A DNA stretch of 64,000 bases, from contig JACCIC010000039.1 of assembly GCA_018907035.1 (NCBI GenBank), positions 2,601,001 to 2,665,000 of the forward strand, read 5' to 3'. A model generated the notes under the pieces. The model searched no databases. It was not told where the DNA came from and saw only the letters and a list, made by a program, of their open reading frames with translations. Made by a program: the position numbers and the translations under genes. The DNA is from Sycobia sp. Sy_11. Taxonomy: Eukaryota > Arthropoda > Insecta > Hymenoptera > Epichrysomallidae. This document shows positions 49,479 to 62,180 of this stretch, piece by piece (positions within the stretch are counted from its first letter, which is position 1; each line of letters opens with the position of its first letter).

Positions 49479-49533
<55 letters not shown>
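49300..49533 (+). CDS. Possible first coding exon of an unknown secreted protein
   Basis: The frame starts MISLVLLYAAFCVGARSAAG, which has the shape of a signal peptide (hydrophobic core, small residues before a likely cut near AAG/A). It continues TFAPRADGPRGDGLLRRAIN and then runs into a (TA)n repeat (from 49486), so the tail cannot be real protein. If genuine, it should be spliced before that. A weak donor (GATGTAACC, intron from about 49434) would end it at KLD. An LLRR dibasic site would fit a neuropeptide precursor, but I recognise no peptide family. It sits about 240 bp after an expected start site. Chance is a serious alternative because GC-rich DNA gives spurious frames. Confidence 0.2.
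49486..49531. repeat. (TA)n microsatellite
   Basis: About 46 bp. Confidence 0.9.
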
Positions 49534-49536
<3 letters not shown>

Positions 49537-49638
49537 TACGAATCTCTATTCCGCCGCTCGTCGTACGCCGAAATTCGATATAACAGCCCTGCCCCGTCCG
49601 ATGCGCGCAAAGCGAGCGGGGAGGAGCGAAATGATATC

Positions 49639-49722
49639 GCTTCTTCTTCTTCTTCTTCCTCCACCTCCTCCTACTCCTCCTCCCCATCCCCGTCTCTTCC
49701 TCTTCTTCTTCATCTCGTCTTA
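49639..49722. repeat. Long pyrimidine tract, (CTT)n/(CCT)n
   Basis: Some 80 bases almost only C and T (purine strand on the minus side), starting (CTT)6. Such tracts can form triplexes and also create false Glu-rich frames on the other strand. Confidence 0.8.
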
Positions 49723-50011
49723 TTCTTGTACTCTCCGAAATCGCGCGCGCGCGGGCCAAACAAGAAGAAGCGCCCGCACGGCCGACGCGCGGATGCCATC
49801 GTCTCTTTTTAATCATAGCGCGTGTCTCTCCTGCTCAATCTCCCTTCTTGATGACTTATTAAACTTTGTCTGGGCGACCGGACAAATTGGTCGCGCTGCG
49901 GCCTGAATTGTATGTCAGAAAACATAAAAACACAAAAAAAAAATTTTATTTATCGGAATGCGCTCGTTTATCGACGCGTATAGGTATGTCACGGCTGATT
50001 TAATGTATGTA

Positions 50012-50018
<7 letters not shown>

Positions 50019-50060
<42 letters not shown>
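50019..50060. repeat. (TA)n microsatellite
   Basis: About 42 bp. Confidence 0.9.
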
Positions 50061-50063
<3 letters not shown>

Positions 50064-50815
50064 AAAAAGAGGCGTGCCTACATGATTATTTTTCTGTAAA
50101 ATATACGAGGGCAAATACGTTTTCGCCGTATTAATTTTCCGTCGTGTCGCGGAATGCCTTTACATGACTATATGTGCGATGCGTTATATATAAATATATG
50201 ATGTAATGGAATAATGCGTTAGAAATACGTGGGGCTAGGTTGTAAATTATATCTAAGCGGTTAAGAGATTCATTAATTTTCAGAATAATAGTTTGCGTAA
50301 TATATACATTGTCAACCAGCCGCGTCTGCAACAAATCATTTTTTTAGGAACATTAGAGTGAAATATTGGTCGTTCTCGTTAAAATTTTTTTTAATATGTC
50401 GCCCGAAATTCTTGGGGACTTGCAGTAGTATAGATTCAAAATGGCGGACGAAAGCGACAAATATTTAAGAAAGAAAACATTTATTGATTTGAAATTGTCG
50501 ATAAATGACGATTGAAGGTTTACTTGACTGCTTAATTTTGCGTTTAAGTTTGTCGCGACTCTCTGATTACGCTCATTTATTGCCACATTGTATTTCGGAA
50601 GTCTATTTTACATTTTTTTTTGTTTATTATTGTAAATTGTTTTTTAATACGAGAATTTGGAAAAATGAAGCAGTATTTGTACAGTTATTATTCATTTCAA
50701 CTACACATATATCCCACCTCAAAAAGGATTCAAGTTTTTATGAATTTTATTTATGTGCAATATGGCGGGTCATTTACATTCTAAGAGTCTGTTTTTTTTC
50801 TAACTTTATTTTCAG

Positions 50816-50823
50816 TGACGTCA
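50816..50823. promoter_or_regulatory. Perfect CRE palindrome
   Basis: TGACGTCA, the full cAMP-response element bound by CREB/ATF proteins, in AT-rich DNA. A single 8-base word may be chance. Confidence 0.25.
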
Positions 50824-51040
50824 TACATTTAAGAAGATCAAATAAAATTCTAAAGTTTGTCCATTGTTTACATTATATAATTTAGAAATTCCGCGCGCGC
50901 GCGCGTGCACACACACACACACACACATATAACAATTTATATGTACGTAATAAAAGTCTATCTTTCATCACCTTTTGGCCAACGAACGAAAATTAAATTC
51001 TATAAAGAGTAGAAGTTGCGCGTGCACAAAGCTCGACAAA

Positions 51041-51042
<2 letters not shown>

Positions 51043-51082
<40 letters not shown>
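51043..51082. repeat. (TA)n microsatellite
   Basis: About 40 bp. Confidence 0.9.
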
Positions 51083-51088
<6 letters not shown>

Positions 51089-51358
51089 GCAATGCTTAGA
51101 AAAGGAAAATGGAAAACGCGCGTGTGCGCGCATAGGAAATTTTATAGCGACCACGCAACGTTTCGATAAAATAAATTAGGCTAAGACTATATGCTATAAT
51201 ATATTGGCCATTTCGACGCTTTTATTATAGACGTAATGGACTCGCGCCATTCGTTTGCTTTAACCCTTCGGACCCCCGTCGTCGTCGTCGTCTCTGCTTA
51301 TTATACCTCGGCATTTGCATTTTACATCCATAGGCGCGCGTGTACAAACTCGTGTTCT

Positions 51359-51362
<4 letters not shown>

Positions 51363-51410
<48 letters not shown>
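51363..51410. repeat. (TA)n microsatellite
   Basis: About 48 bp. Confidence 0.9.
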
Positions 51411-51415
<5 letters not shown>

Positions 51416-51489
51416 AAAGCATTAGCGTTTTTATAGTGTGTTTACGAGCTATTATGATCTGTGAGCTGCTACCTATAAATTCCGAATGA

Positions 51490-51491
<2 letters not shown>

Positions 51492-51545
<54 letters not shown>
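51492..51545. repeat. (TA)n microsatellite
   Basis: About 54 bp; third TA run within 500 bp. Confidence 0.9.
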
Positions 51546-51549
<4 letters not shown>

Positions 51550-52535
51550 GCGCGTATTTGTCTATGTGTAAACGTTTGATTTGAATTTCTTAGGGGCGGC
51601 TAAAGGATTCTGAAAACATGCCATGGAATTCGAATAAGATAATATATAAAGCAAAGATAAAAGAAGGAATTTTAATTAATTAGAGTTACGGTGTCCTTTC
51701 CTGTTTAAATAGAAATTTATTACTGTTAATTAATGTTTTATCAATATTTTCTGGACCCATCAAATTGTTTCATTCATTAAGTATTTTTATTAATTAATCG
51801 TGGATTCGTCGAAATATTTATACGTGTTTATATATGCAATTCTACTATGTTTTTTCGTTAGATCGCCTCCTAGATTGCACCACTGGAAGATTTCACAGAA
51901 TTTCATCGTTACCGTTCAACTGAATTTTCGTGTGCCCTTGCATAAATATTCACAGAAAATCGTTTAAAGGATTATTTAAAAACAAATTATTGGATCTTTG
52001 CGAATAAACAAGGTACATTAAAAAGTTACGAAAAAATGGAAGGAAATTTTTAGATGTATTCGAACAAATTCTTTTCATATATATTTCAAATTTCAACAAT
52101 TCTGTTCTGAAATTATAAAATTTATAAAGGCAAGATTTTTATTTCTCAAATTTTTCTACAGAATAAGAGCTAGAACGTTTTTTGTTCCCCGTCGGTTCTT
52201 TGACGCACGGTCTATAAAATACACACGGACTTACGCCTCATCTTTACAATCTGTGCATATATTACGGCATGACATTTACAGCCTTGAACGTTCGTTACGA
52301 AAAAAAAAAAAATAAATAAATAACTTTCTCATCGCTTTTCCGATACGCGAGGTATAAATACTAATCGTCATTTTAGGAATTCTGTAGAGTAAACCTAATC
52401 AATTGTATCTCGTTTACGCGATTGATTCTGAATATTTCCATGAACCATTGCAATTCGATAATTATAAAGCGAATTAACCGAGTGGCTGGATTTTATTTTT
52501 CTTACGGAAAGCCACGGCTTTAATACGTGGCCCGG

Positions 52536-52551
52536 CACGTGTAACCACGTG
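52536..52551. promoter_or_regulatory. Tandem E-box pair
   Basis: CACGTG at 52536-52541 and CACGTG at 52546-52551, four bases apart, with a partial third (TACGTGG) 12 bp upstream. Perfect CACGTG pairs are targets of bHLH factors such as CLOCK/CYCLE and Myc/Max. No start site is recognised nearby. Confidence 0.35.
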
Positions 52552-53116
52552 GATCGTAAAGCACGAGGCGTTACAGCGTCGGTGATTATCGAATCGCGCG
52601 ATTTGATGAACGCGAAGCGGCGAGAAAAGTGCATTGACAAAAGGGCGAGTCGAGCTAAAGACGCGTAGTACGAAGTACGGGCCGCGTTAGCAGTCGCCCA
52701 TTCAACGATCCAGCCCATGACGATTTGCGCGACTGGCCGATTTTAGCCATTTTATTCATAATCATGGCTTATAATTTCTAAGCGATTTCTTAAGTTATTT
52801 TAAGCAAAAATGAAATTAATCACTTTTCTTGTTCCGGGGGAACTATAAGTGCTTTTTTATATAGATTACGAGCAGACCCTTCCTCATTCGTTGTCCGAGT
52901 CGATCGAATAATGTTTTTTCGAGACATGCTTATTATACGCGTTTGATCACCTTATTTGGCGAGAAAGAGAGGGAGAGAGAGAGAGAGAGAGGGAGAGATC
53001 ATCCAACGTTACTCCTTTCGATCTCCCTAAAGTGTCCGATGGTCCTCTCGCGGAAGACTTATCTACAATTCGCTCGTTCTCAGAGTCCTTATACAATAGC
53101 CGAGTGAAGGGTGAGC

Positions 53117-53117
<1 letters not shown>

Positions 53118-53184
<67 letters not shown>
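53118..53184. repeat. (GA)n microsatellite
   Basis: About 67 bp; a shorter GA run lies 130 bp before it. Confidence 0.9.
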
Positions 53185-53187
<3 letters not shown>

Positions 53188-54389
53188 GAAGAAAGCGTGA
53201 GAGGTGCGGCGGTGAAGTGAGACGGGAGACAAATGAATATCGATGAGCGGTAAAAGACATAGGAGAAAATTAAAGGGGTGGGAATTAAGGCGAGCAATTA
53301 TAAGGAAGGACGGGGTCCTTAATCTCGATCCCTCTACGGCCCCGCCGTACCACCGAGTATTTCACGGCATTACTCCGATGGCAGAAAAACTAATTCGACA
53401 TTACGCATAATCGTGCCCCCCCCCCTTTAAATAAACGAGCTCTCTCGCGACCCGTTATCCCCCTCTCTCGCGCCCACGTCCCTGCTCCCGAATTTCGATT
53501 GCTGAAATCGCCTCGCAAGTGGCACTACTGGGATTTTCTATGTATGCATTCATATGTATGTATGTGTATGTATGTATGTATTTAGTAATCCACAATGAAA
53601 TTGAACGGGATAATTATTAACGGCGCATCGAAGCTTCGCGAGTAAATGCTCAACGTTACGAAGACAATAATGGGCTGTATAAATAATGCCGGCTACTTAT
53701 GCTTATGTTTTTTTTTTTTTTTTTACCATTTTATTCATATTATTAGAACAGTGACTGTTTAAGGACGCTTCACTGACAGGTTTTTTCTGCAGCAGTTGTC
53801 TTGGTCATCGACGATAAGACGAAGCTCAATTCAATAATTCTGTATTCCTGCAATATAAAGAATTGCTTTGGTAAGCGTGACTGTCAACTCAAGTGTAACG
53901 TCACAGAGAACGGAGGCGCGCCAGGCCGATCTTCCTCACCTTCTTGCGTTCAGGATACCGCACTGCCAAGTTAATCTCAACTGTACCGTTATTTATTTTC
54001 GATTATCTTAATACACATCATTACAACCTATCATTCGGACTTTCACGCTTCAATAACATGAAATATCACTTTCAGGTCATCATCGAAAAAAAAAAAAAAA
54101 CAACTCCATCCGCATGTTGCTTCTTTGCGTTTTTATTGACTGATTTAAATTACCGGCGCATACGATAACGCGTGTTAAACTGCACATTGTTTTACTCCAA
54201 TTTCTTCGTTCTTAGCATTATAAAGTATGCGCGAAAAAATAAAAACGTGTGAGAACTCCCAATTGACTCAAAACTGTCGCTATATGGAGTGTCAAGAAGT
54301 ACTGTTGTTATTTTATTTTGAGAGGTCAACGTACCTAATCGTTTATCAATAATATCGTGTATAACAATAAATAATGAAATAATTTGCCA

Positions 54390-54484
54390 CACACACGCAC
54401 GCACACACACACACACACACACCACACACACCACACACACACACACACACCACACAACACACACACACACACACATATATATAT
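54390..54484. repeat. Compound (AC)n-(TA)n repeat
   Basis: AC repeat with CGC and ACC interruptions, ending in a short TA run. Confidence 0.9.
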
Positions 54485-54714
54485 TTGGCATTATACTTAC
54501 TTTCTCGAACAATGAAGGTCTCATCCTATTAGCTATTTCCTAACTTTAACTGCTTGAAAAAATACATATATGGTAGTTCTATTTGAAATTGTATAGAAGT
54601 GTGGTCATATAAATATATTTATTTAAAAGATATATTATAGAGAGTTCACTATATTCTTACGCACTTAGGCAAGAACTAGATATATTATATATCTATTGTT
54701 CTTTTCCTAGCATA

Positions 54715-54745
54715 TATATTCCTATATATATATATATTGATTTAA

Positions 54746-54783
<38 letters not shown>

Positions 54784-55020
54784 TTAAGTTTTTTAAAAAG
54801 AACTCGAGCGCAATCGCTCTATCTAGGCGGAAAAAGTATTGGCAAAGAAACTGACTTACAATATCATGCGTGAAAGTTTAAGTTTTTATATTTGCATCGA
54901 AGAAATATCGTGTCGGTATTGAGCTGCGCCATAGATTTCCATTAGATAGATATTATATATATATATATATATAGATTAATATATATATATAATATTAATA
55001 TATATATATATATATTACTA
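54715..55020. repeat. Cluster of AT-only hairpins
   Basis: Several (TA)n blocks separated by TTGATTTAATAATATT-type spacers and GATTAATATATA..AATATTAATA palindromes. Confidence 0.7.
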
Positions 55021-56997
55021 ACATTCTTTATTTTACATTTTTGTATTGAATTTAGTGTATGCACTTATGCATTTAAAACTCAAATAAATTACATTAAAAA
55101 AGAAAATTGATAAATTCATGTCGATATTTATATATGTAAATAGATAATCTAACGCCTATACCAAAGAAATCATTCTTTCTATAAATAAAACGAATAAAAC
55201 ACGTATTTCCAGAGTCGATAAACACACCTTAGTTATTTTTAATTCAATACTTGATCGGAATAATTTTTTTTTTTTTTTTTAATTTTACTAAATAATTTCA
55301 TTGACAGGCGCGTTTCGTTAATTATAATAAATCTCCGTTTGGATTTTCGGTGATATTTCATTCGATTTCTCGAACTTGTTATTACACCGTATTCCTAGAA
55401 ATTCTGTTGCTAATAAAATATTGATAATTCATTGCGAAAAAAGAAACAATTTCATATACAGCGGCCGCAAGATTACGTTTTGGACTTTATATGAAAATTT
55501 ATAGGTTTGGCTTATTATTCGAAAAATTCACAATTGCAGTAAATCAATGCAAAGTTTATTTGGATTACGTAAAAAAACAAACACGTTGCAGTTGCATATT
55601 GATAAAAAGTCGATGTGAATTTTAACGAAAGGCTTCGATTATACTTTCAGCGCGCGCTCGTGAATTATACGTAAACGTTGTGATAAATTTTTTTCCGGCA
55701 AAGTGCTCTTCAATAATGTTTAATCCACTGTACAGAAATCGATTGAAAATTTCAGAAATACTTTATGGTTTTTTTTTCCATACCGATGTTTTGGGGAATT
55801 AAACGACGCAATTTTACGGAATAAAATTACGAGGGTAAAAAATGCGAATATTCAATGGCATTGTGCGTCAGCGATTACTGCAATTTTAATGTTTTTTTTT
55901 CTTCTGTTTGTTTGTTTTTTTAACATTCTGTCGATTATGAACAGGAGACGGGAAAAATAGTTTTTGCGTTTTGTTTGACCTTCACTGTCTGTACAAGAAA
56001 CGTCCATGTATTTATTCATTTCCATATACGCATTCCCTTCTATAGCTTAGCATAAAAGTTGCAAACACAAACACGAAGTATCCTATACGTGAAGAGTAGC
56101 CCAATATGTCTCCCCACAGCTAGTAGATGTAAAAGACACGATAGGTGTTTTGCTCCCTGCCTCGAATTAATTCGACTGCTCTGCGCTAATGGGACTATTA
56201 AGGAATTTGGCAGAAAAAATCTGAAATGTAAAAGTGAAAATTAATCACGACAATGAGACTGGCCCCTTGAGAATTTTCGCAAAATTCTCGACATTGTGGA
56301 TCTGTTGAAGAGGAACACCTGTCGCAGCGCGAGGACGCGAAACGTATTTCGTCGAAGGTTTGGGCCGGCGCAACTCGGATTGCAAACGCATAAGACCGAC
56401 GAACAGAGTAATTTATTCTAATTTGCTTCGCATCGATCGGCGTAATTGGAATTTTGAATTTTTATCGAGGTAAATAATTGCCACCTACCGAGGACGGTGA
56501 CACCGGCGTTGGATGGGGGGGGCGGGGGATATTCGCGCGCGTCGCACTTTGGCCAAGTCGTCGGAGTTCACACCCCCTCCCCACCACCACCGAGGATTGG
56601 GAGTAAAACTTTGATTTTTTCCCCCCCTCTTCTTTTTAATGCAGATAATGAGATTTCTACGTAGATTAATGAGCCACCACCTCTGAGTAAAGGATGGCTC
56701 GCGGGGTCGCTCTTTTTTCCATCCTCACGCCCCACCCCCCTATCGAACGATGGCTCTCCACAGTTTTTTGCTCTCTTCATCCTTCCTCAATCGCGCTCTG
56801 TTGGGATCTCAGTGGTTGGGAGCAAGGTGAAGAGACGCGACGCTGGTATATTATGCATATAACGCGGTAAAAAATTAATTGTACACTAGAAGAGAAAATT
56901 GTAGCACAATCATTCGTTATAAAGAGCCGAATCGAACTTTTTAGATTAATATATAATGCTGTTGAATGTTTTTCAGTAATACGTGTATATCTATCTC

Positions 56998-56999
<2 letters not shown>

Positions 57000-57046
<47 letters not shown>
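57000..57046. repeat. (CT)n microsatellite
   Basis: About 47 bp. Confidence 0.9.
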
Positions 57047-57052
<6 letters not shown>

Positions 57053-58147
57053 ATAGTTTTTTCATAATACTCCCACCACGTATATAATGTTTAAAGTGTT
57101 TTGTGGTTGAAAGTGCATGTTTATCGTGGACATAACTGCTTTATAATGGAAAATAATGGAAAATTATATATATAAAATAAAAAAAATTATATAATGACGG
57201 TAGAATGTGGAATTTCGTTTACGTAAAAATTTAATTAGATTGCTCGCTGAAAGTGATCGTTAGCCGTATACAACACTGTAATAAGACTTCATCGGCCTGA
57301 ATTAATAAAAAAAAGTATACTCGTAATTAGCTCGTCGACACTAGATATTAATAAAATTTTTTTTCTTCATATAATTATGAATCAACCGAATATTAAGATC
57401 GGTATAGATTTTATGTATTTTACATATTCGCCTAATTCGAGCTATAAATATAAGTATTTTTGATTGAAAGCGAATTACGCAATATGTTTATTAAAATGGG
57501 CGTTAAACTAATACTAACTATGCGAAAAAAATTTAGTCTCATGTAGAATAGATCAGGTCTTTTAGAATTCCTAAACTGAAATTCAGCCTAATTTTGTTTT
57601 TGTGATTTCAGTAATCATGCGCTATTATTATTCATGCATTTAGAAACGCAATAAAGCCAAAAGTTATCTCCATTATATCAGCAAAAGAAAAGCGTTAAAG
57701 AATAATAATTTATCATTGTCCGTCAATCTTAAAAGGTATTTTAAATTATAAGAAATCGTACTAAATTTACTGGGATATCGACTGTTCTATAAAAATTGCG
57801 TAAAAAGTGCTCCTGCTTTTAATAATATCAATATGTTTAATTATGACTATTTTACATTGCTGCAATGTAAAATACAGCGTGGGGAGAAAGCAACTCATCG
57901 ATACTGATCGCGAACGCGTATATTTTCGAATCGCGCACCCGCCACGTTTTTATTTCTCAATGGTCAGTTACATTGCCGTTCAACCTTCCGCTCTGTCTTC
58001 CCCTCACGCGAATCCCCCCCCCCCCAAACATACTACGCCATTAACCGAACAATACATAAAATCTTGCGGAATTCAGACATACGCGTTATATATACGCGTA
58101 TCGCAAGCGAGTCCATGTGTTCTTGCTCACACGTCCGTAGTTCTCGT

Positions 58148-58149
<2 letters not shown>

Positions 58150-58192
<43 letters not shown>
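58150..58192. repeat. (TA)n microsatellite
   Basis: About 43 bp. Confidence 0.9.
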
Positions 58193-58196
<4 letters not shown>

Positions 58197-58303
58197 GACC
58201 CGTCGCGCCGCGCGCCTACGGGGGCAATCCAAAATAAATCGAGGGAATTTATAGATATCACCTCTAATCAGGTTAATTGGAAATCTAAGCTAAACTCACG
58301 GGG

Positions 58304-58305
<2 letters not shown>

Positions 58306-58349
<44 letters not shown>
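58306..58349. repeat. (GA)n microsatellite
   Basis: About 44 bp, ending in a short ACAG run. Confidence 0.9.
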
Positions 58350-58357
<8 letters not shown>

Positions 58358-58463
58358 AAGAGAGGAGGGCGGCTAAGGCGCGCGCTCAAATATAAATCGT
58401 TTGATGCGTCCTCCCCACCCCCCGTTTTCATCACGAGAGCGTAACGCGCGGTCCGAGAACGAT

Positions 58464-58490
58464 TATATAAAGAAGCCGCAAAGTCAGAGT
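58464..58490 (+). promoter_or_regulatory. Candidate TATA/initiator core promoter
   Basis: TATATAAAG at 58464-58472 followed by GTCAGAGT at 58483-58490. The TCAGA word is close to the arthropod initiator TCAGT, but lies only about 22 bp below the TATA start, shorter than the usual 26-31. No downstream gene recognised. Confidence 0.3.
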
Positions 58491-59115
58491 GGGACAGAGA
58501 GAGAGAGAGAGAGCCCCCGATAGATTTCCCGCGGTGCGAATCGCGCGTCCTGCCCTCCCCCCCCTATATTACACAGTTTTGTCGGGAAGGGCGTGGGGAG
58601 GCAGAGGGGGGGGACGATCATTATTTCTGGATTTTCGCGCGCGTCAGGATGGCTATGGCATAAATTCGCGTCTCGCGCGCTCGCCTCCCCGGTTGATCGT
58701 TGGCTTGCGCTATATTATATACTTATTATAGATTCCCGCGCTCGGACGTTTACGAGGCACGAAAATGCCCCCCCCCCCCCCGGGAGGGCGCGAGCTTCGC
58801 CGCGTCGGTTCCGTTTCAGAAACGTCTGTATTTGAACCTTTCTCCCCTCACCCCTCCCACCTACGGATTTATCGCGAATTCAATGTGTAAACGGACGTTT
58901 TATCCTTGTTCGTCTGTCTCGCTCGACAGCCTACCTCCCATCCTCCCGCAGCTCTTATTTATCACGCTCTCCTCTGTGCGCCGATACGACGTTCGAACCC
59001 GCGAGGAAACTATTGTCGCGATTGTCGCTCGCGACACCGACGACAATATTCGCCTCCCTCGGTGAAATCTTCGGGCCGGCACTTAAACGGGACTTTACGG
59101 CCTGTTTATCTTTTG

Positions 59116-59118
<3 letters not shown>

Positions 59119-59160
<42 letters not shown>
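59119..59160. repeat. (TA)n microsatellite
   Basis: About 42 bp, followed by GTATG-type repeats. Confidence 0.9.
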
Positions 59161-59162
<2 letters not shown>

Positions 59163-60261
59163 TGTATGTGTGTATGTATGTATGCATGCATGTGTGTATA
59201 TGTACCACTACGCCTCGGAAATGCCGCTTCGCTCTTCCCCGTAAATTATTAGACATGCCTTTTGCGCGGCTCGCGCGGCTCTGTTTTCACAACATTGACT
59301 CGGTCGATCTTTCTCGCCCTGCTCGCGACGATATAGGCTTGCGTCCCGGACGCGCTGTCCATTACGGTATACATAAGCGCGCTCGTGTATGACTTTATGC
59401 GCTTGGCGCGTGACTTTAATGCGCCGGGAATAATGCATGGGACAACGGGCGAAAGTGGCATAATAATGTTTTATTAAACGTTAAAGCATTATATTGGAAA
59501 GATTATTTGCACGGGAGCAAGTAGTTGCATAATGGATACAGGTTGCGCGTATTTTGTATCAGATTATTATTTTTTATAAGCACAATAAGATGTTTTTTTC
59601 TAACATTTTTTTTCAAATCGGCAATTAATAATGTTTTTTTTTATCTTAATCTCAAAATTTCATTGACAAATGTACCATTCGTCGTCTAATATCATCATTA
59701 TCGGATGCATCAATTGCTCCTTATTTTTTGATTGCCTTTAACAACTTAATTTCTCCTTTGGTTTATATATTATAGCCTTTTAATCTGTTGTTTTCTATTA
59801 AATACACAGTTAAAAAAGACATCGCGTTGCATTGAAAGCATGAATTTTCACATTAAGTATTAATTACTGAATAAATAAATAATTTTATGTTCGACATATA
59901 ATTCAATATATATATATTTAATAATACCAAGTTTTACACGGGAAATTATAAATTTTATAATAATCAATCTTGAAATGAATGCGTAAATAATAAAATTTAA
60001 TGTAAATATAATCCAGGTAAATTTTATAATCGCATTAAATTTAATGCTTTTTTACAACTGTGTGGAAGAAGAGATCAAACCTTTATTTCAATGTCATTTC
60101 CTTATAACAATGTCTTATTGGTTCTTATTATACTCAATTTTTGAAGGGTTTTCAGATTAAAAACGTTTTAAAGGCCTTCGCCGATAGACGTTTGGAAAAT
60201 CTCCGATAATCCCTTGAAGTTCAATCGAAAGCTAACGGTATAAATTACATGGACGATTCAT

Positions 60262-60262
60262 T

Positions 60263-60308
<46 letters not shown>
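60262..60308. repeat. (TC)n microsatellite, interrupted once
   Basis: About 47 bp. Confidence 0.9.
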
Positions 60309-60310
<2 letters not shown>

Positions 60311-61621
60311 CATTCGCTCTTTATTACTATATGTATACACGAGAATCGCATCAGAAGTCCGATATCGCGGATTGGCCTTATGTATAAAGCAGATTTGCAA
60401 AGTACTGACGGGCTTTCAATTGCAAATAAAGCAGCTTTCAGTTAATTGATACGTATATGGGGTAATGGCACTCTCAAAGATTCGCTTCTTGCGACTAAAT
60501 CGTGCATATATATATGTCGTTCATTCGGCGTGGGTATCGATCGATCGAACGTACGCTAAGAGCACAATCGCACGGAAAAGAGAAATGGCTAGGTTTATTA
60601 ATTGAATTGCATTTGGTATCCCGTAAAATTGGTAAATCGATAGTATAAAGGTAACTATTAAACTGGGTTCCCTATTTTACCAGATCAATATGGTTAGAAA
60701 GTAAATAAGTTTGGTCAGTTCCTGAATTATCCTCCTTTCTACAATAAGTAGGAGGATCATAAGGATATAGTGACAATAATCAATAAGAATAATTAAACCT
60801 AGATAATGGCTAAAAATTGTCTCCACATAGATTGGACAGTTTTGTGATTTGCGAGAGGATTAAATGTTGCGCGTGTCGTGGAGAAAAAATTTTATCCGAT
60901 CGATTCTCAAATAATTTGGCGTCGTTATTAATGATCGAGAATCAAACGATCAGTTCGAGCTTGGCAGATCCGAACGGCGATAAGACAGAATTATGAGGCC
61001 ACGAATTAGTTATAACCACGTAGATAGGCGCAGGATTTTGGAGATTTATCGAATCCAGCGAGTTCGATATGTACATGGATGTACTGCGAGTCGTACAGTC
61101 ATTATTCATCCAGGAATATCCGAAAACCGTAACACTTCAATAAACTCGTTAACGCTCACGAACTAAAATCGTTACCCAGTCGGTTTACATCGCAAGCCAG
61201 ACGCTTCTACCTCCCCGTGTCGAAGAAGATCAGAAGCTAGGGTCAATGTGCGATATTTCGTAGGACTCGACGCGATTCCGGGTTAAGACGCGCTGGAAAC
61301 AATTTCGCTGGAGAGATTTTCTCAGCGACGTATCCGGCGATTGAGATCTGATACTTCTTTTTGACACACGAGCTCATGCTGTTCTGGTCCAATCTCTGCT
61401 CGATCGTGGCAGGCATCATCGAGCATGAATTCACTTGTCAGTGCTTAGAGCATACATATGTGCCACGTCAGATCTAATGGGATTAATGGTTACTTTATTC
61501 GGAAAAATTTTAATTTGTGAAAATTTGCTTAAGACCGAGGCTGCATCACGGATGCAGAAACAGGGCGATTCCGCAAAACGACTGCTTCTGTATAATACAG
61601 AAAATAGGCAAAGGATATATG

Positions 61622-61622
<1 letters not shown>

Positions 61623-61678
<56 letters not shown>
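61623..61678. repeat. (TA)n microsatellite
   Basis: About 56 bp. Confidence 0.9.
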
Positions 61679-61680
<2 letters not shown>

Positions 61681-61977
61681 CAATGGTTTCGTTTCCATTT
61701 CCACGAATGACCCAGCATCTCACCTTATCACACATCATTCGACTCGTATCCACGTACGTGTTCGCTCGCTACACCGTTCCAATTATAATACTACGAAGTG
61801 CGGCGGAGCAGCCCCCCCCCTTTCCTTTTCCCCACCGCCCTTTACCTCGCGGTAATTCACTTTTAAAATTTCATACCGCAATCGCTGAAAGTGTAGTACA
61901 GCTTTTTTATATTATTCATTACTAGTTTTATATTCTTACGCCTATATGGTCTCGTGCCCTCTTCTTTTCTCTATCTT

Positions 61978-61978
<1 letters not shown>

Positions 61979-62040
<62 letters not shown>
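61979..62040. repeat. (TC)n microsatellite
   Basis: About 62 bp. Confidence 0.9.
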
Positions 62041-62043
<3 letters not shown>

Positions 62044-62120
62044 CGCGTTTTAGTTAACGGGCTCGAGTGTATTTCTTGAATATTTACTCAAGGTGAGATT
62101 GGATCTCGGGAGCGGCAGTT

Positions 62121-62124
<4 letters not shown>

Positions 62125-62177
<53 letters not shown>
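62125..62177. repeat. (TA)n microsatellite
   Basis: About 53 bp. Confidence 0.9.

Positions 62178-62180
<3 letters not shown>

Larger units (their letters stand above)
49900..58000. other. 8 kb noncoding-looking DNA, no recognised gene
   Basis: AT-rich again, with long (TA)n runs, a compound (AC)n at 54390-54475, an AT-hairpin cluster at 54590-55030 and poly-T runs. The 126-codon frame at 50505-50885 is rich in aromatic and aliphatic residues and matches nothing I know. A 21-base perfect hairpin (9-bp stem, loop CGC) lies at 56269-56289. Confidence 0.4.
58000..59450. other. GC- and CpG-rich island
   Basis: Many CG dinucleotides, C-runs at 58014-58025 and 58767-58780, (TA)n at 58150-58192 and 59119-59160, (GA)n at 58306-58349. 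Several overlapping frames of 76-121 codons on both strands look like composition artefacts. A TATA box lies at 58464. Confidence 0.4.

Noticed and set aside
49424..49816. Glu-rich minus-strand frame
   Set aside because: Produced by the (CTT)n/(CCT)n tract and a TA repeat read in frame.
50505..50885. 126-codon plus-strand frame rich in Phe, Leu, Ile and Tyr
   Set aside because: Looks hydrophobic because the DNA is T-rich; no membrane-protein family recognised and no promoter or splice support.
58980..59000. GTTCGAACC word as a tRNA T-arm on the minus strand
   Set aside because: The flanking bases do not form the 5-bp T-stem, and no acceptor or anticodon arm is found at the right distances.
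61243..61434. 63-codon minus-strand frame in balanced-composition DNA
   Set aside because: Could be an exon, but there is no recognisable protein and no clear splice sites at its ends.
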